The translations under genes and the position numbers were made by a program. Positions 10,552 through 19,337 of a DNA stretch of 64,000 nucleotides are shown piece by piece. The DNA is taken from positions 5,456,001 to 5,520,000 of the forward strand of contig NZ_CP135922.1 in assembly GCF_032399705.1 (NCBI RefSeq), read 5' to 3'. Within the stretch, counting starts at the first letter, position 1. Every line of letters starts with the position of its first letter. The notes beneath the pieces are model-generated. The model made no database searches. It was given only the letters and a program-made list of their open reading frames with translations, and was not told where the DNA came from. The stretch is from Paenibacillus sp. BIC5C1. GTDB lineage: Bacteria > Bacillota > Bacilli > Paenibacillales > Paenibacillaceae.

Positions 10552-10952
10552 TCTCATCCTCCTTTTTGTGTGCTATATAGATTGTCTAGTCTAATGATAT
10601 AGAAAATCTATACTTCACGTTTCTCCTCAGGAGTATAGTTAATTCATTGATAATCCATATCCTTGTTTATCTTTCAACTGTACGATATCAGAGATAGGAA
10701 ATACAAGGGAGTGCATGACGATCTAGTTAATCCCATCATTTTGCCAAATCAAAAAGCACCGCCCAACGGATTAATTCCGTATAGACAGTGCCCATTTTAT
10801 AGCCTTTTTAGTGCATATCATGTTATTACTATTGTCTATATAGATTTCAATGCATCATTGATCTATGAGGATTTGATAAATTCATCTGGCCAGAGCAGAA
10901 TCCGTTCAGTTTATTATCCCACATTTTTTGGGTTATGTACTTCATCTGAAAC
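10552..10952. other. intergenic region without a supported gene
   Basis: About 400 bases upstream of the SMI1/KNR4 gene and downstream of the GRAM pseudogene. It holds the hairpin at 10756-10791 and otherwise AT-rich sequence. A 97-codon plus-strand reading frame runs through the hairpin, lacks a ribosome binding site, and resembles nothing I know. Confidence 0.6.
10756..10791 (-). terminator. intrinsic terminator after the GRAM pseudogene
   Basis: Hairpin with outer GCAC/GTGC and inner ACGGA/TCCGT arms. An A-run on the plus strand at 10751-10755 gives a U-tract in the minus-strand transcript. Its sequence is strikingly like the terminator at 11379-11419. Confidence 0.7.
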
Positions 10953-11280
10953 TTAAATGATTTCGTTATTCATTCTCTTGGCTTGTACAATCTCTTTGAT
11001 GATCTTAGAACGATTCCAGACAACAAACTTGAAGACATGTCCACTGTCTAATGTAATGGTAATTCCGTTAGGGATTAGTCCCCATGTCGCACTTTTCTCA
11101 ATCTTAGTCATAGCCCAGATCTCGATTTGAACCCATTCCGTCTGAAAATTCAGACCATGAGGAATAAAAATTAATCGTTCATTAGTTAGAAAAAGCTTTC
11201 TCCTACTCCTTCAAAACCTCTTAACCAGTTTGCATGAATACTCTCAAAAATGACGTGTTCATGGGGGCCAATTCTTCCAT
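10953..11280 (-). pseudogene. GRAM-domain protein gene, two frameshifts
   Basis: A small GRAM/PH-like protein of about 108 aa can be rebuilt only across two single-base losses. It begins at ATG 11280 (AAAGGAG upstream) with MEELAP, shifts in the C-run near 11263-11267, continues HEHVIFESIHANWLRGFEGVG, shifts again near 11200, and ends KLFLTNERLIFIPHG through LIPNGITI to RMNNEII. The recovered order (FEGVG..KLFLTNERLIF, WGLIPNGI) is the classic bacterial GRAM-domain pattern. As the sequence stands, translation stops early in every frame. It lies between two similar terminators. A sequencing error cannot be excluded, but two independent shifts favour a real pseudogene. Confidence 0.75.
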
Positions 11281-11378
11281 TTCTATCAGTCTCCTTTTTC
11301 AGCCTATAGCTTGAATCACTATTATTATAGGTCGTTTTGACCGATATAGGAATATTTTGCGCATGTTCATTTGTAAAA

Positions 11379-11419
11379 AAGCATTGCCCAACGGAATCAC
11401 TCCGTCTTGGACAATGCTT
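11379..11419 (-). terminator. intrinsic terminator after purine nucleoside phosphorylase
   Basis: AAGCATTGCCCAACGGA pairs with TCCGTCTTGGACAATGCTT. The plus-strand A-run before it becomes the U-tract on the minus strand. Confidence 0.85.
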
Positions 11420-11465
11420 CATAAATTTTTTTACTTTGAAAAGAAAGCTTCCTCTCGATTCCGGA

Positions 11466-12284
11466 TTACATCTCTTTCAAAATACCTTTAACCAGTCCAA
11501 TAAAGGTTGTTTTCACTTTTGCCGCGACTTCAATCACTTCATCATGACTTAACGGTTGGTCCAGAATGCCGCAGGCCATATTGGTCAGACAGGAAATTCC
11601 CAGTACTTTCATCCCACCATGGATGGCTACAATCGCTTCAGGTACCGTCGACATCCCCACAGCATCCGCGCCCATCGTACGAATCATGCGAATCTCTGCT
11701 GGAGTCTCATACGCCGGACCACTCCACCATGCATATACCCCTTGCTGCAAACCGACATTCTGCTCCTCCGCTACCTTCAGGGCGATACTGCGGAGTTCGC
11801 GATTATATACCTGTGACACGTCCGGGAAACGCACACCCAGTTCGGCATTATTCGGACCCATCAGCGGATTATTGCCTACCAGATTAATATGATCGGTAAT
11901 CAACATAAGCTGTCCAGGTTCGAAGCTGGTATTGATCGCTCCACAAGCATTGGTGATAATCAACTGCTCGACACCCAGTGCTTTCATAATCCGAACCGGG
12001 AACGTTACTTCATCCAGCGTGAAACCTTCATAATAATGAAGGCGTCCTTTCATCGCTACGACAGTCTTGCCCATCAATTCTCCAATGACCAATTCATTGG
12101 CATGACCAATAGCCTCGGATTGAGCAAAATAAGGAATGTCCGTATATGGAATGACGGTAGCATTCTCGATCTCGTCCGCGAGCGCTCCCAGCCCTGATCC
12201 CAGAATCATGCCCACGACAGGCTTGTTATTAATACGGTTTAATATGTAATCTCTGGCTTCCTGAATATGTGCAGATTGATGCAT
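11466..12284 (-). CDS. punA: Purine-nucleoside phosphorylase (trimeric PNP type)
   Basis: 272-aa enzyme that phosphorolyses inosine and guanosine (ribo- and deoxyribo-) to base plus sugar 1-phosphate in purine salvage. Recognised by the phosphate-binding GMILGSGLGALAD, GRLHYYEGF, the base pocket TNACGAIN, and EIRMIRTMGADAVGMSTVPE near the C-terminal third. Length fits the high-molecular-mass-independent trimeric family (punA/pupG), not DeoD. The start at 12284 has GGGGGAA seven bases upstream; a longer frame to 12338 has no site. It is monocistronic, with its own terminator. Confidence 0.93.
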   Translation of the reverse strand: MHQSAHIQEARDYILNRINNKPVVGMILGSGLGALADEIENATVIPYTDIPYFAQSEAIGHANELVIGELMGKTVVAMKGRLHYYEGFTLDEVTFPVRIMKALGVEQLIITNACGAINTSFEPGQLMLITDHINLVGNNPLMGPNNAELGVRFPDVSQVYNRELRSIALKVAEEQNVGLQQGVYAWWSGPAYETPAEIRMIRTMGADAVGMSTVPEAIVAIHGGMKVLGISCLTNMACGILDQPLSHDEVIEVAAKVKTTFIGLVKGILKEM

Positions 12285-12410
12285 AAATATATTCCCCCTG
12301 AACATCTGAGTTTGGATTAAGTAAGTGCTATAAACCAAGTGTAATGAACAATCGCGGACATGTAAATGGGAGCTGGATAAAGTGGCCTCTGTCTCTCCTC
12401 CCGAAGCCGG

Positions 12411-12737
12411 TTAAGGTTTGAGCCCGGACTGTAACACCTCGAAATATTGTCTCAAAATCCAATCAAATTCAGGTTCGTCATCCTCTATGTTTTCAACATA
12501 CTTCCATAAAAGCAGTTCTTCCGTCTCGATGTTCACAACCTCATATTCCATTTGTTTTGATGCCCAGACAGTCACCTGACCGATGGCATACTCGGACTCA
12601 TGAATGAATCCGGTTGACTGATCAGGGATAAGTCGTTCATCGATGTTCCCCTGTTTGGCCTGCTCCGTCGAGATACCCAACGTTTGCAACCGTTCCGCCT
12701 GACACTGGGCCCATTGATTAAATTGGTTTCGGATCAT
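12411..12737 (-). CDS. TriTu-like immunity family protein (putative)
   Basis: 108-aa acidic soluble protein. The pattern FNQWAQCQAERLQTLGI, then IGQVTVWASKQMEYEVVNIET, then ELLLWKY resembles what I recall of the TriTu immunity family (toxin-system associated), but that match is from memory. ATG 12737 has AGGTGGGGA about ten bases upstream; an earlier in-frame ATG at 12773 lacks a good site. No toxin partner is adjacent. It could equally be a stand-alone small protein of unknown function. Confidence 0.6.
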   Translation of the reverse strand: MIRNQFNQWAQCQAERLQTLGISTEQAKQGNIDERLIPDQSTGFIHESEYAIGQVTVWASKQMEYEVVNIETEELLLWKYVENIEDDEPEFDWILRQYFEVLQSGLKP

Positions 12738-12805
12738 ATGAAAAGCTTCCCCACCTTCTGAATTGACCAACATACATGTCTTTCATGCTTCAACTGTACA
12801 CAAAA

Positions 12806-12831
12806 AACCGATCCTCTGTCGAGAATCGGTT
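12806..12831 (-). terminator. intrinsic terminator after the 58-aa membrane protein
   Basis: AACCGAT and AATCGGTT arms around an 11-base loop, with six A residues just outside on the plus strand. Confidence 0.75.
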
Positions 12832-12893
12832 CCATTATTAAATACGGATAAGGTATTCCGCTATTCCGCACTGACATGTAATGATAAGCTTGC

Positions 12894-13070
12894 TTATTGC
12901 TGCTCCAACGAATGCTGCTTTTGGCTTTTCATGAAATCCATTCCCATGCTCAGCAACAGCATCAGTACAGCAAACATCACGGATTTACCAATGGTTCTTT
13001 CAGGAAAGATCATATAGGCAGCTAGAAAATTCCCTGTGAACACAAACAGGTAATTGCGGATGCGATCCAT
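12894..13070 (-). CDS. small membrane protein, 58 aa
   Basis: A 58-codon frame from ATG 13070 to TAA 12894. It begins MDRIRNYLFVFTGNFLAAYM and has two hydrophobic stretches (about residues 7-22 and 30-46, SVMFAVLMLLLSMGMDF) followed by a charged KSQKQH tail. It matches no family I can name. A dedicated terminator follows it, which supports it being a gene; the ribosome binding site (GAGAAG) is weak. It lies between a serine hydrolase and a TriTu-like gene, all on the minus strand. Confidence 0.55.
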   Translation of the reverse strand: MDRIRNYLFVFTGNFLAAYMIFPERTIGKSVMFAVLMLLLSMGMDFMKSQKQHSLEQQ

Positions 13071-13161
13071 CTTCTCATCTCATTTCGGAATCAAATTTAG
13101 AATTCACTGTAATCTGCTGCTCTACCTTATCACATTTTTCCATATTAATCCATAACTCAAC

Positions 13162-14322
13162 TTATCTCTTTCGCTCTATTCCCTCATAGACAGCCTCGCA
13201 AAGTTCCGTTGTGAATCTGCCCGACATGCCCTCCAAAGCTGTATTGGTGAACGCAACAACGCTCAGTTCTTCTGTTGGATCAACAAACCACGAGTGACCA
13301 TAGGTTCCACCCATGCGCCACGTTCCAGCAGACTCAGGTGTACCTGCTTCTGCCGGATCTTTCAGCACCGTGAATCCCAAGCCAAATCCTCTGCCTGGCC
13401 AATAAGGCATGTCCAAATCTCCAATCTGATTAGTCGTCATTTCGTTGACAAGCGCTTTAGGAAGAAGCGAACCTCCACCTTGACGCAGCGTTTCAAGCAA
13501 TGATAGGAAGTCTCCTGCACTTCCTATCATGCCCGCACCACCCGAAAGATAGGCCGATGGTTCAAGGTATCTTTCGGGTGCGAGTTGGAAGCCCGCCGCA
13601 CCTTCAATAAACGGTACATGGTCCTCATCCCGCAAGCGACGAGGTTGCCCCGAACTGTTGGAACTGTCCGCATATGCAGCTGTCATTCTCTTCGAATCCA
13701 CAGCGACAAAATCCGTATTCTTCATGCCCAGTGGATGAGTCACGAGCAGTTCTAATGCCTCTCGCAGTGTCAACCCAGTCACTTTCTCAATAACCGCACC
13801 TAGTACATCTGTTGCAATCGAATATCTCCACATCTTCCCGGGCTCATACAGCAGTGGAGCAGAAGCAATCCTTTGCAAATTCTCTTCCAGCGTAATGCCA
13901 GCGATATCCATTCCATCCGATACTCCGGCAACTTCGTACGTTCCCCCGTTCTCCTGAAAAAAACGATACGTTAAACCCGCCGTATGTGTCATCAGATGAT
14001 GAACCGTCATGGAGGCAACTTCCCCATTTGGCTGTTTGGGACGGAATTCTGGCAACCATTTCATAACCGGGTCATCCAGCTTTAATTTACCCTGGGATAT
14101 CAATACCATGGCGGCGGTGGATACAATTGGCTTGGTTACAGAAGCATACCTGAACAACGCATCTTCTTGCATGTGTCTGTTCTGTTCTCGATCGGCGAGG
14201 CCATCCGCGCTGTTATAGACCACTTCCCCTTTCCACGCAATCTGAACAACGGAACCCACAATTCTTTTTTCTGCCAACGTACGGTGAATCACTTCTTCTA
14301 CAAATTCAGGATTAAACTTCAT
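13162..14322 (-). CDS. Serine hydrolase, beta-lactamase/EstB-like family
   Basis: 386-aa protein of the class C beta-lactamase-related serine hydrolase family (esterases, D-aminopeptidases). The nucleophile motif S-x-x-K is visible in LFRYASVTKPIVSTAAMV, the Y-x-N-like motif in MWRYSIATDVLGAVIEKVTG, and a GGTYGHSWF segment near the end stands in for the KTG region. No signal peptide is seen, so it is probably cytoplasmic. The ATG at 14322 (GGGAG eight bases upstream) or 14337 may be the start. Substrate unknown; it is not a typical resistance beta-lactamase. Divergent from an Lrp-type regulator. Confidence 0.88.
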   Translation of the reverse strand: MKFNPEFVEEVIHRTLAEKRIVGSVVQIAWKGEVVYNSADGLADREQNRHMQEDALFRYASVTKPIVSTAAMVLISQGKLKLDDPVMKWLPEFRPKQPNGEVASMTVHHLMTHTAGLTYRFFQENGGTYEVAGVSDGMDIAGITLEENLQRIASAPLLYEPGKMWRYSIATDVLGAVIEKVTGLTLREALELLVTHPLGMKNTDFVAVDSKRMTAAYADSSNSSGQPRRLRDEDHVPFIEGAAGFQLAPERYLEPSAYLSGGAGMIGSAGDFLSLLETLRQGGGSLLPKALVNEMTTNQIGDLDMPYWPGRGFGLGFTVLKDPAEAGTPESAGTWRMGGTYGHSWFVDPTEELSVVAFTNTALEGMSGRFTTELCEAVYEGIERKR

Positions 14323-14507
14323 ATTTCCGTCTCCCATCTCACTCATCCCCTCCATGTGCCACATGCTTGATTATTTAAAGTAAGTGTGCTTATTATATAA
14401 ATGATCTCATCTGTATTACATAAGAAAACCATGTTATTCGATTTAATCTGCGATGAATATAAAGGCATTTACTAAACATTTCCTATAATTTTAAAGGAGG
14501 CCATCTC

Positions 14508-14948
14508 ATGGACCAAATCGATACGAATATCCTCTTTCATTTGCAAAACCAGGCAAGGCTATCCATGACTGAACTGGGTAAGCTGGTCGGTTTATCTCAA
14601 CCCGCCGTAACGGAACGCGTGAAACGATTGGAAGAAAGTGGCGTAATCGAAGAATACCGCACCATCATTTCCCCGCAGAAAATAGGGAGGTCGAGTACCT
14701 CCTATCTTCTTTTTCGCACACGGGATTGCCATGCCTTTCTTGATTTCTGCCGTTCGTCACCCGAAGTGATCGAATGTCATCGCGTGAGCGGAGAGCATAA
14801 TTACCTGTTGAAGATCATGACGGATTCGATTGCTGGTCTTGAAGCATTTGGAGACCGATGCGATCAATACGGCACTTACACCACCCTCATCGCGATGTCT
14901 TCACCTATTGCAACCAAAAATCTCATCGAAGGAACGAATCCGGTGTAA
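14508..14948 (+). CDS. Lrp/AsnC family transcriptional regulator
   Basis: 146-aa regulator. An N-terminal winged HTH (MDQIDTNILFHLQNQARLS, GLSQPAVTERVKRLEESGVI) precedes an AsnC/RAM ligand-binding domain (VIECHRVSGEHNYLLKIMTD). AAAGGAGG precedes the ATG. It is convergent with an MFS transporter whose stop is only 12 bases away, and divergent from the serine hydrolase. Either may be its target. The effector is probably an amino acid, by family knowledge. Confidence 0.93.
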   Translation: MDQIDTNILFHLQNQARLSMTELGKLVGLSQPAVTERVKRLEESGVIEEYRTIISPQKIGRSSTSYLLFRTRDCHAFLDFCRSSPEVIECHRVSGEHNYLLKIMTDSIAGLEAFGDRCDQYGTYTTLIAMSSPIATKNLIEGTNPV

Positions 14949-14960
14949 ATGTTTCATCGA

Positions 14961-16145
14961 TCATCGGTCCTTAACCTGTCTTGGGAAACCCTGTTTACTG
15001 GTGAACCAGGCGACGAGCAAAGCCATAACGATCAACAGGATCAGGGAAATCGGCAGGAAACGAGCACCTGTCTGGTCCAGCAGAATGGCTCCGATGATCC
15101 CTCCCCCTCCGATCCCCAGGTTCCATGCTGTCACCAGCATGGATTGGGCAACATCGGCACTTCTGCCTCCGGCCTGCGCAATTGCAGTCTGTAATAACGT
15201 AGCCGCTCCGCCAAATGTAAGCCCCCAGGCCACTACTCCCAGAATGATCATCATCGGTTGATGGATAAAGATCCCCATCACCAGCGAGGCCAGCGCAAAT
15301 AGAACAAGGCTAACCAGAATCAATAATCTCATGTAACGGTCAATCAACAGCCCAATAATCCATATACCGATTACCGAAGTCACTCCAAAGATCATCAGAA
15401 CCAGGTCCACCCGTTCGGACAGCATCGTCTCGCCCAGATAAGGTGAGATATACGTGTACAGAATGTTATGGGCCAATACCCAGGTCAGAACAACAAACAA
15501 TATGGGACGAACCCCCGGTATAACAAAGATCCGATGAAGCGCAAGCTGCTGACGTGCAGGCTCCCCCTCATAGTCAGGTACTTTCCAGAGCACCCACAAT
15601 ACAAGCACTACCGTCAATAATGAGACTGTTCCAAAAATAAGACGCCATCCGGCGTAATTGCCCAAAAAGGTTCCCAAGGGAACGCCCAATGCAAGCGCGA
15701 GCGGTGTGCCCACCATGGCGACAGCCATCGCTTTTCCCTTTAGCGAGTCTGAAACCATCCGGCGTGCGTAACCTGCCGTCATCCCCCACAACACTCCAGC
15801 AGACACGCCCGCCATGAAGCGCGCAGCAAGGGTCAAACCATATACCGAGGATACGGCCGTAATCGTGTTAAAAATCAGAAAACCGAAGATGCATAATAGA
15901 AGCAACGGCCTGCGCCTCCATCCACGAGTTGCTGTCGTTAGGGGAATTGCCGCCAGAAGAGACCCCACCGCATACAAAGTGACGAGCTGTCCAGCCAAAC
16001 CTTCACCGATCTTCAGATCTTGCGCTATTTGCGGCAGCAGCCCCGCTGGCAGGCTTTCTGTAAGAATGCATATAAATCCAGCCATGGCCAAAGCGAGCAG
16101 AGCTGACCAGGGGAGGCGTTCTTTTGCGATTGTGTTCGCGTTCAC
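14961..16145 (-). CDS. MFS transporter (AraJ/YdhP-like efflux)
   Basis: 394-aa membrane protein with 12 predicted helices. The conserved motif A appears as TTATRGWRRRPLLLL after helix 2, and the motif C-like glycine pattern as MVGTPLALALGVPLGTFLG in helix 5, typical of the AraJ/YdhP/sugar-efflux branch. Translation starts at GTG 16145 with AAAGGAG seven to eight bases upstream. Convergent with the Lrp-type gene. The exported substrate is unknown (arabinose-like sugars or drugs in relatives). Confidence 0.88.
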   Translation of the reverse strand: MNANTIAKERLPWSALLALAMAGFICILTESLPAGLLPQIAQDLKIGEGLAGQLVTLYAVGSLLAAIPLTTATRGWRRRPLLLLCIFGFLIFNTITAVSSVYGLTLAARFMAGVSAGVLWGMTAGYARRMVSDSLKGKAMAVAMVGTPLALALGVPLGTFLGNYAGWRLIFGTVSLLTVVLVLWVLWKVPDYEGEPARQQLALHRIFVIPGVRPILFVVLTWVLAHNILYTYISPYLGETMLSERVDLVLMIFGVTSVIGIWIIGLLIDRYMRLLILVSLVLFALASLVMGIFIHQPMMIILGVVAWGLTFGGAATLLQTAIAQAGGRSADVAQSMLVTAWNLGIGGGGIIGAILLDQTGARFLPISLILLIVMALLVAWFTSKQGFPRQVKDR

Positions 16146-16506
16146 AAAAACTCTCCTTTATCCTTTTATTTTTATATAATTCAGAAGCCTCTGGCCTACA
16201 AAATAAGCTTATAAAATCGGACTAACATTTGGCATACATAAACAACGGCAGATAGATCGTTTTAGGAGGATAATCCATTTAATTTCGGTGTTTCTCTTTG
16301 AATTTTATTGTAAACGCTATTAAACAGTAATCTTCACATACTGGACCATTAGAAAGGATGGGAGAACAACGAAGGGAACATCGAAGATGACGAAGATGAT
16401 TGATAGCATTTCTGTTACTCGCTAGAATAATAAGATAATACTTAGGCTTTGACTCCAATGCCTTTTAATACACACTGAGATCGGCTTCATAGAGAGGGAT
16501 ATTCCA
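16146..16506. other. divergent regulatory region
   Basis: About 360 bases between the MFS gene and the AraC/siderophore regulator. It contains the cre-like site at 16309-16322. I see no ORF with a binding site and no Fur box here. Confidence 0.6.
16309..16322 (+). promoter_or_regulatory. candidate cre site
   Basis: TGTAAACGCTATTA matches 13 of 14 positions of TGWAANCGNTNWCA. It lies about 160 bases from the MFS start and 185 bases from the AraC regulator start, so either could be CcpA-controlled. Confidence 0.45.
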
Positions 16507-18075
16507 ATGTACAATCTTACATCTATTGAGCACCACACCAGGCTGCCCTCTAATGGCAACCCGTTCACACATACAGAAGGACAACTGTTACTGCTGCTGG
16601 AGGATGGAGGGATCTGTCTGACCGTGAATCGTCAGCATCGCGATCTCAAGGCAGGGCATTTTATTTTTCTCCAGGATGGCAAACAACTGCAGATTAGACA
16701 GACTTCCGCAGATCCTTTACGCATCATCGCGTTGGAGATCGAGGGCCAGATCTCGAACAGAGAGGATTTCGAAGAGGCTCTTAATCTTCCTCCCCTTTTT
16801 GAGCATAACCGTGTTGGTATCCTTCAATCACATGAACGCGAGTTAATCAAAGAACTGCATATACTCTGGCAGAAACAAAATCATTGGCAGCGGATTCGTA
16901 TCCAAGGACAATTTCTGCAATGGGTCGCCGATGTCGGAGAACGGCTTGAAGCCACCTCCGATTATGACTCGGCCAGTCTTGTACTGGACGCGCTGCGTTA
17001 CATGGAGCAAAACTATCAGACGCCGATTACACGTCAACAGCTTGCCGAACGGGCGGGTTTCTCCGAGGGCTACTATTCCCGTTTTTTCAAGAAAAACGTG
17101 GGCAAAAGTCCGCAGGAATATCTGACCGACATTCGAATGCATCACGCCAAAAGGCTGCTCACCAGGCAACAAAGCTCCATACAGGATGTAGCCGCCCAAG
17201 TGGGTTACAACAACCCTTTATACTTCAGTCGCATATTCAAAAAAACCGTGGGCCTCTCGCCTACCGTCTATATTCATTCGAATCCACGTCAGATCAGGGT
17301 GGCCGCCATGAATAATCAATATACAGGGCATCTGCTGGCACTGGGACTGGAGCCTTGCGCCGCAACGGGATCTTCTTTCAAAGCCAAGACCTCTTTGCTG
17401 GATCATACGCTTTTCATGAATGCCTATGAAGGTGAAGCCCCCGATTCAACTACACTACTCCGGGCTGAACCGGATCTGATTTTGACCAGTGAATATACAG
17501 ACGATACACATGTTCAGCAACTAGACAGGATTGCACCTACACGGACGATTGCTTTTCAATCCCAGGACTGGCGCAGTCAGTTCCTTGAAATTGCTGAGGC
17601 TACCGGACGAAATCAACAAGCTTACAGCTGGCTGGATGAATATGATGAGAGATCCCTTCAGGCTGCAACACATCTTCGTCAGCAGATCGGCTCTGCTTCA
17701 ATCGTGTCGTTACTTGTACGAAGTCAGGATTGTTTTGTTGCTGGTTACCGCCATATGGGTGCGGTCCTGTATCAGGATCTGCAATTGTCCACCCCATCCC
17801 TGATCCATGAACAGCAGAGCCATTATATTGCTGAGGATTGGAAGATGGATGATCTGGACGCCGATTACATCATGTTGGTGTTCCACCCTTCAGTCAGTGA
17901 TTCAGAGCGGCAGAGATGGTTAAACTCACCGTGGTGGAAAGCGCGGGAAGCGGTGAAGCGGGGACGGGTTTATTTGGATCAGATGAATTATGTACTCGGC
18001 AGCTATAATGCCTTCTCGCATGATCTGTTATTACGGGAAATTCCCGAGCGCCTTCGGTCACTATCGTGCATGTGA
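16507..18075 (+). CDS. Btr-like AraC regulator fused to a siderophore-binding domain
   Basis: 522-aa regulator. An N-terminal cupin-like segment is followed by two AraC HTH units at about residues 160-260 (LAERAGFSEGYYSRFFKKNVG; VAAQVGYNNPLYFSRIFKKTVG). A C-terminal Peripla_BP_2-like domain at about 275-510 includes RQIRVAAMNNQYTGHLLALG and AEPDLILTSEYTDD. Length and order match Bacillus Btr (YbbB), which binds bacillibactin through this domain and activates feuABC. It precedes a Fur-boxed siderophore-binding lipoprotein, the likely target. The start site has a GAGGG-type ribosome site. Confidence 0.92.
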   Translation: MYNLTSIEHHTRLPSNGNPFTHTEGQLLLLLEDGGICLTVNRQHRDLKAGHFIFLQDGKQLQIRQTSADPLRIIALEIEGQISNREDFEEALNLPPLFEHNRVGILQSHERELIKELHILWQKQNHWQRIRIQGQFLQWVADVGERLEATSDYDSASLVLDALRYMEQNYQTPITRQQLAERAGFSEGYYSRFFKKNVGKSPQEYLTDIRMHHAKRLLTRQQSSIQDVAAQVGYNNPLYFSRIFKKTVGLSPTVYIHSNPRQIRVAAMNNQYTGHLLALGLEPCAATGSSFKAKTSLLDHTLFMNAYEGEAPDSTTLLRAEPDLILTSEYTDDTHVQQLDRIAPTRTIAFQSQDWRSQFLEIAEATGRNQQAYSWLDEYDERSLQAATHLRQQIGSASIVSLLVRSQDCFVAGYRHMGAVLYQDLQLSTPSLIHEQQSHYIAEDWKMDDLDADYIMLVFHPSVSDSERQRWLNSPWWKAREAVKRGRVYLDQMNYVLGSYNAFSHDLLLREIPERLRSLSCM

Positions 18076-18092
18076 ATGGTTCCTTTTGTGCC

Positions 18093-18121
18093 TCGACGCA
18101 CTGAATCTTCTCTCCTATACT
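18093..18121 (+). promoter_or_regulatory. promoter of the siderophore-binding lipoprotein gene
   Basis: TCGACG and TATACT separated by 17 bases resemble a sigma-A promoter. The Fur box starts seven bases after the -10 element, so a bound Fur would block initiation. Confidence 0.55.
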
Positions 18122-18127
18122 AGTAAT

Positions 18128-18142
18128 TGAGAATGATAATCA
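18128..18142 (+). promoter_or_regulatory. Fur box
   Basis: TGAGAATGATAATCA matches the 7-1-7 Fur core TGATAATNATTATCA with one mismatch in each half. It lies between the promoter and the ribosome binding site of the lipoprotein gene. Confidence 0.85.
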
Positions 18143-18162
18143 GTAAAGGGGAACATGCACAT

Positions 18163-19230
18163 ATGAATACAGATAGAAGAAACAAACGAGGATTTAAACC
18201 CAATTTGAAGGCAGGCATCATGCTCATACTGCTGATTATTCTAATTGCCGGTTGCGCCAAAGCCGAACAGACTTCTACGGGAGAATCCACTTCCGCAGCC
18301 AGTGATTCAACAGAGAACACCAACGGTACCACATCGTCTGATAGTGAGGCAACCAGTACGGAGACACGTACCGTTGAGGGTATTAAGGGTCCTGTGGATA
18401 TTCCTGCTGAACCCAAGCGTATCGCTGGCTTGACCTATGCGTATGCCGATCACCTCGTGGCATTGGGCATGAAACCATACGCCATGGTGACCCAAGTCGG
18501 TCAGGAGATGCCTGCCTATCTGAAGGACAAGCTCGAAGGCGTCGTACCGCTCGGTTCCGTCAATGAATTCAACAAGGAAGCACTTCTGGACACAGAGCCG
18601 GATCTCATTCTGTCCAATGAAGTACTTGTTGATGAATACGACGCGATCAGCGCAATTGGACCCGTCTATATGAGCAGCTACTTCAGCAATTCGCTTGAAT
18701 GGTTCAAGGACACAGCCAAAGTATTGGGCAAAGAAAAAGAGGCAGACGAAATCGTGGATGAATTGTATCAAAAAGCCAAGGAACTTGGTACCAAGGTTGC
18801 TGCCAGCAATGCCGTGGATGACACCATTCTGATTTTTCGTTTGACCGATAAGCAGATTCAGGTATTTGCCCCAAGTGACAAATCTTCCGACGCCTTCTAT
18901 TCTCCGAACCTGCTGTACGATATAGCCGGACTCCATGCACCTGATCTTGCCAAAGCAGGCATCGTCATGAATGAAGTTATTGAGAATGTGTCGCTCGAGT
19001 TGTTGCCTGAATTGAATCCGGATCGTATTTTCATGATCATCTCCGGTAGTGAAGCAGATAACGAACAAGCGCTCACGAAGCTGCGTGACAATGCAGTCTG
19101 GAAAGGCCTGAAGGCTGTGAAGAGCAACCAGGTTTACCTGGTGGACAACACGGTCTGGGTAGCTGGATTTGGACCGATTGCCTATGGTCAGGTTCTGGAT
19201 GAAGTAGAACAAGCTTTGCTTGGAAACTGA
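18163..19230 (+). CDS. FeuA-like iron-siderophore substrate-binding lipoprotein
   Basis: 355-aa lipoprotein. Signal segment IMLILLIILIAGC ends in a lipobox Cys; a Ser/Thr/Glu-rich linker follows, then a Peripla_BP_2 fold (DIPAEPKRIAGLTYAYADHLVALGM; EALLDTEPDLILSNE; GFGPIAYGQVLDEVEQAL). It should deliver a ferric siderophore to an ABC permease at the membrane. AAAGGGG precedes ATG 18163; an earlier in-frame TTG is within the Fur box and unlikely. Preceded by a promoter and Fur box, and by the Btr-like regulator. No permease or ATPase gene is adjacent, so it must share one encoded elsewhere. Confidence 0.93.
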   Translation: MNTDRRNKRGFKPNLKAGIMLILLIILIAGCAKAEQTSTGESTSAASDSTENTNGTTSSDSEATSTETRTVEGIKGPVDIPAEPKRIAGLTYAYADHLVALGMKPYAMVTQVGQEMPAYLKDKLEGVVPLGSVNEFNKEALLDTEPDLILSNEVLVDEYDAISAIGPVYMSSYFSNSLEWFKDTAKVLGKEKEADEIVDELYQKAKELGTKVAASNAVDDTILIFRLTDKQIQVFAPSDKSSDAFYSPNLLYDIAGLHAPDLAKAGIVMNEVIENVSLELLPELNPDRIFMIISGSEADNEQALTKLRDNAVWKGLKAVKSNQVYLVDNTVWVAGFGPIAYGQVLDEVEQALLGN

Positions 19231-19269
19231 ACACAAAATCACTAGAGATTTGCAGCATAAATAAAAAAT

Positions 19270-19319
19270 AGGCATGTCGTTTACATGAAGGAAGAAAGCC
19301 TCCAGGTAAATGCATGCCT
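19270..19319. terminator. intrinsic terminator between convergent genes
   Basis: AGGCATG and CATGCCT outer arms, with an imperfect inner stem and A/T-runs outside both ends. Confidence 0.7.
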
Positions 19320-19337
19320 GTTTATGTTTATGAATTC

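Noticed and set aside
10663..10956. 97-codon plus-strand frame
   Set aside because: It crosses a terminator hairpin and has no ribosome site or recognisable sequence.
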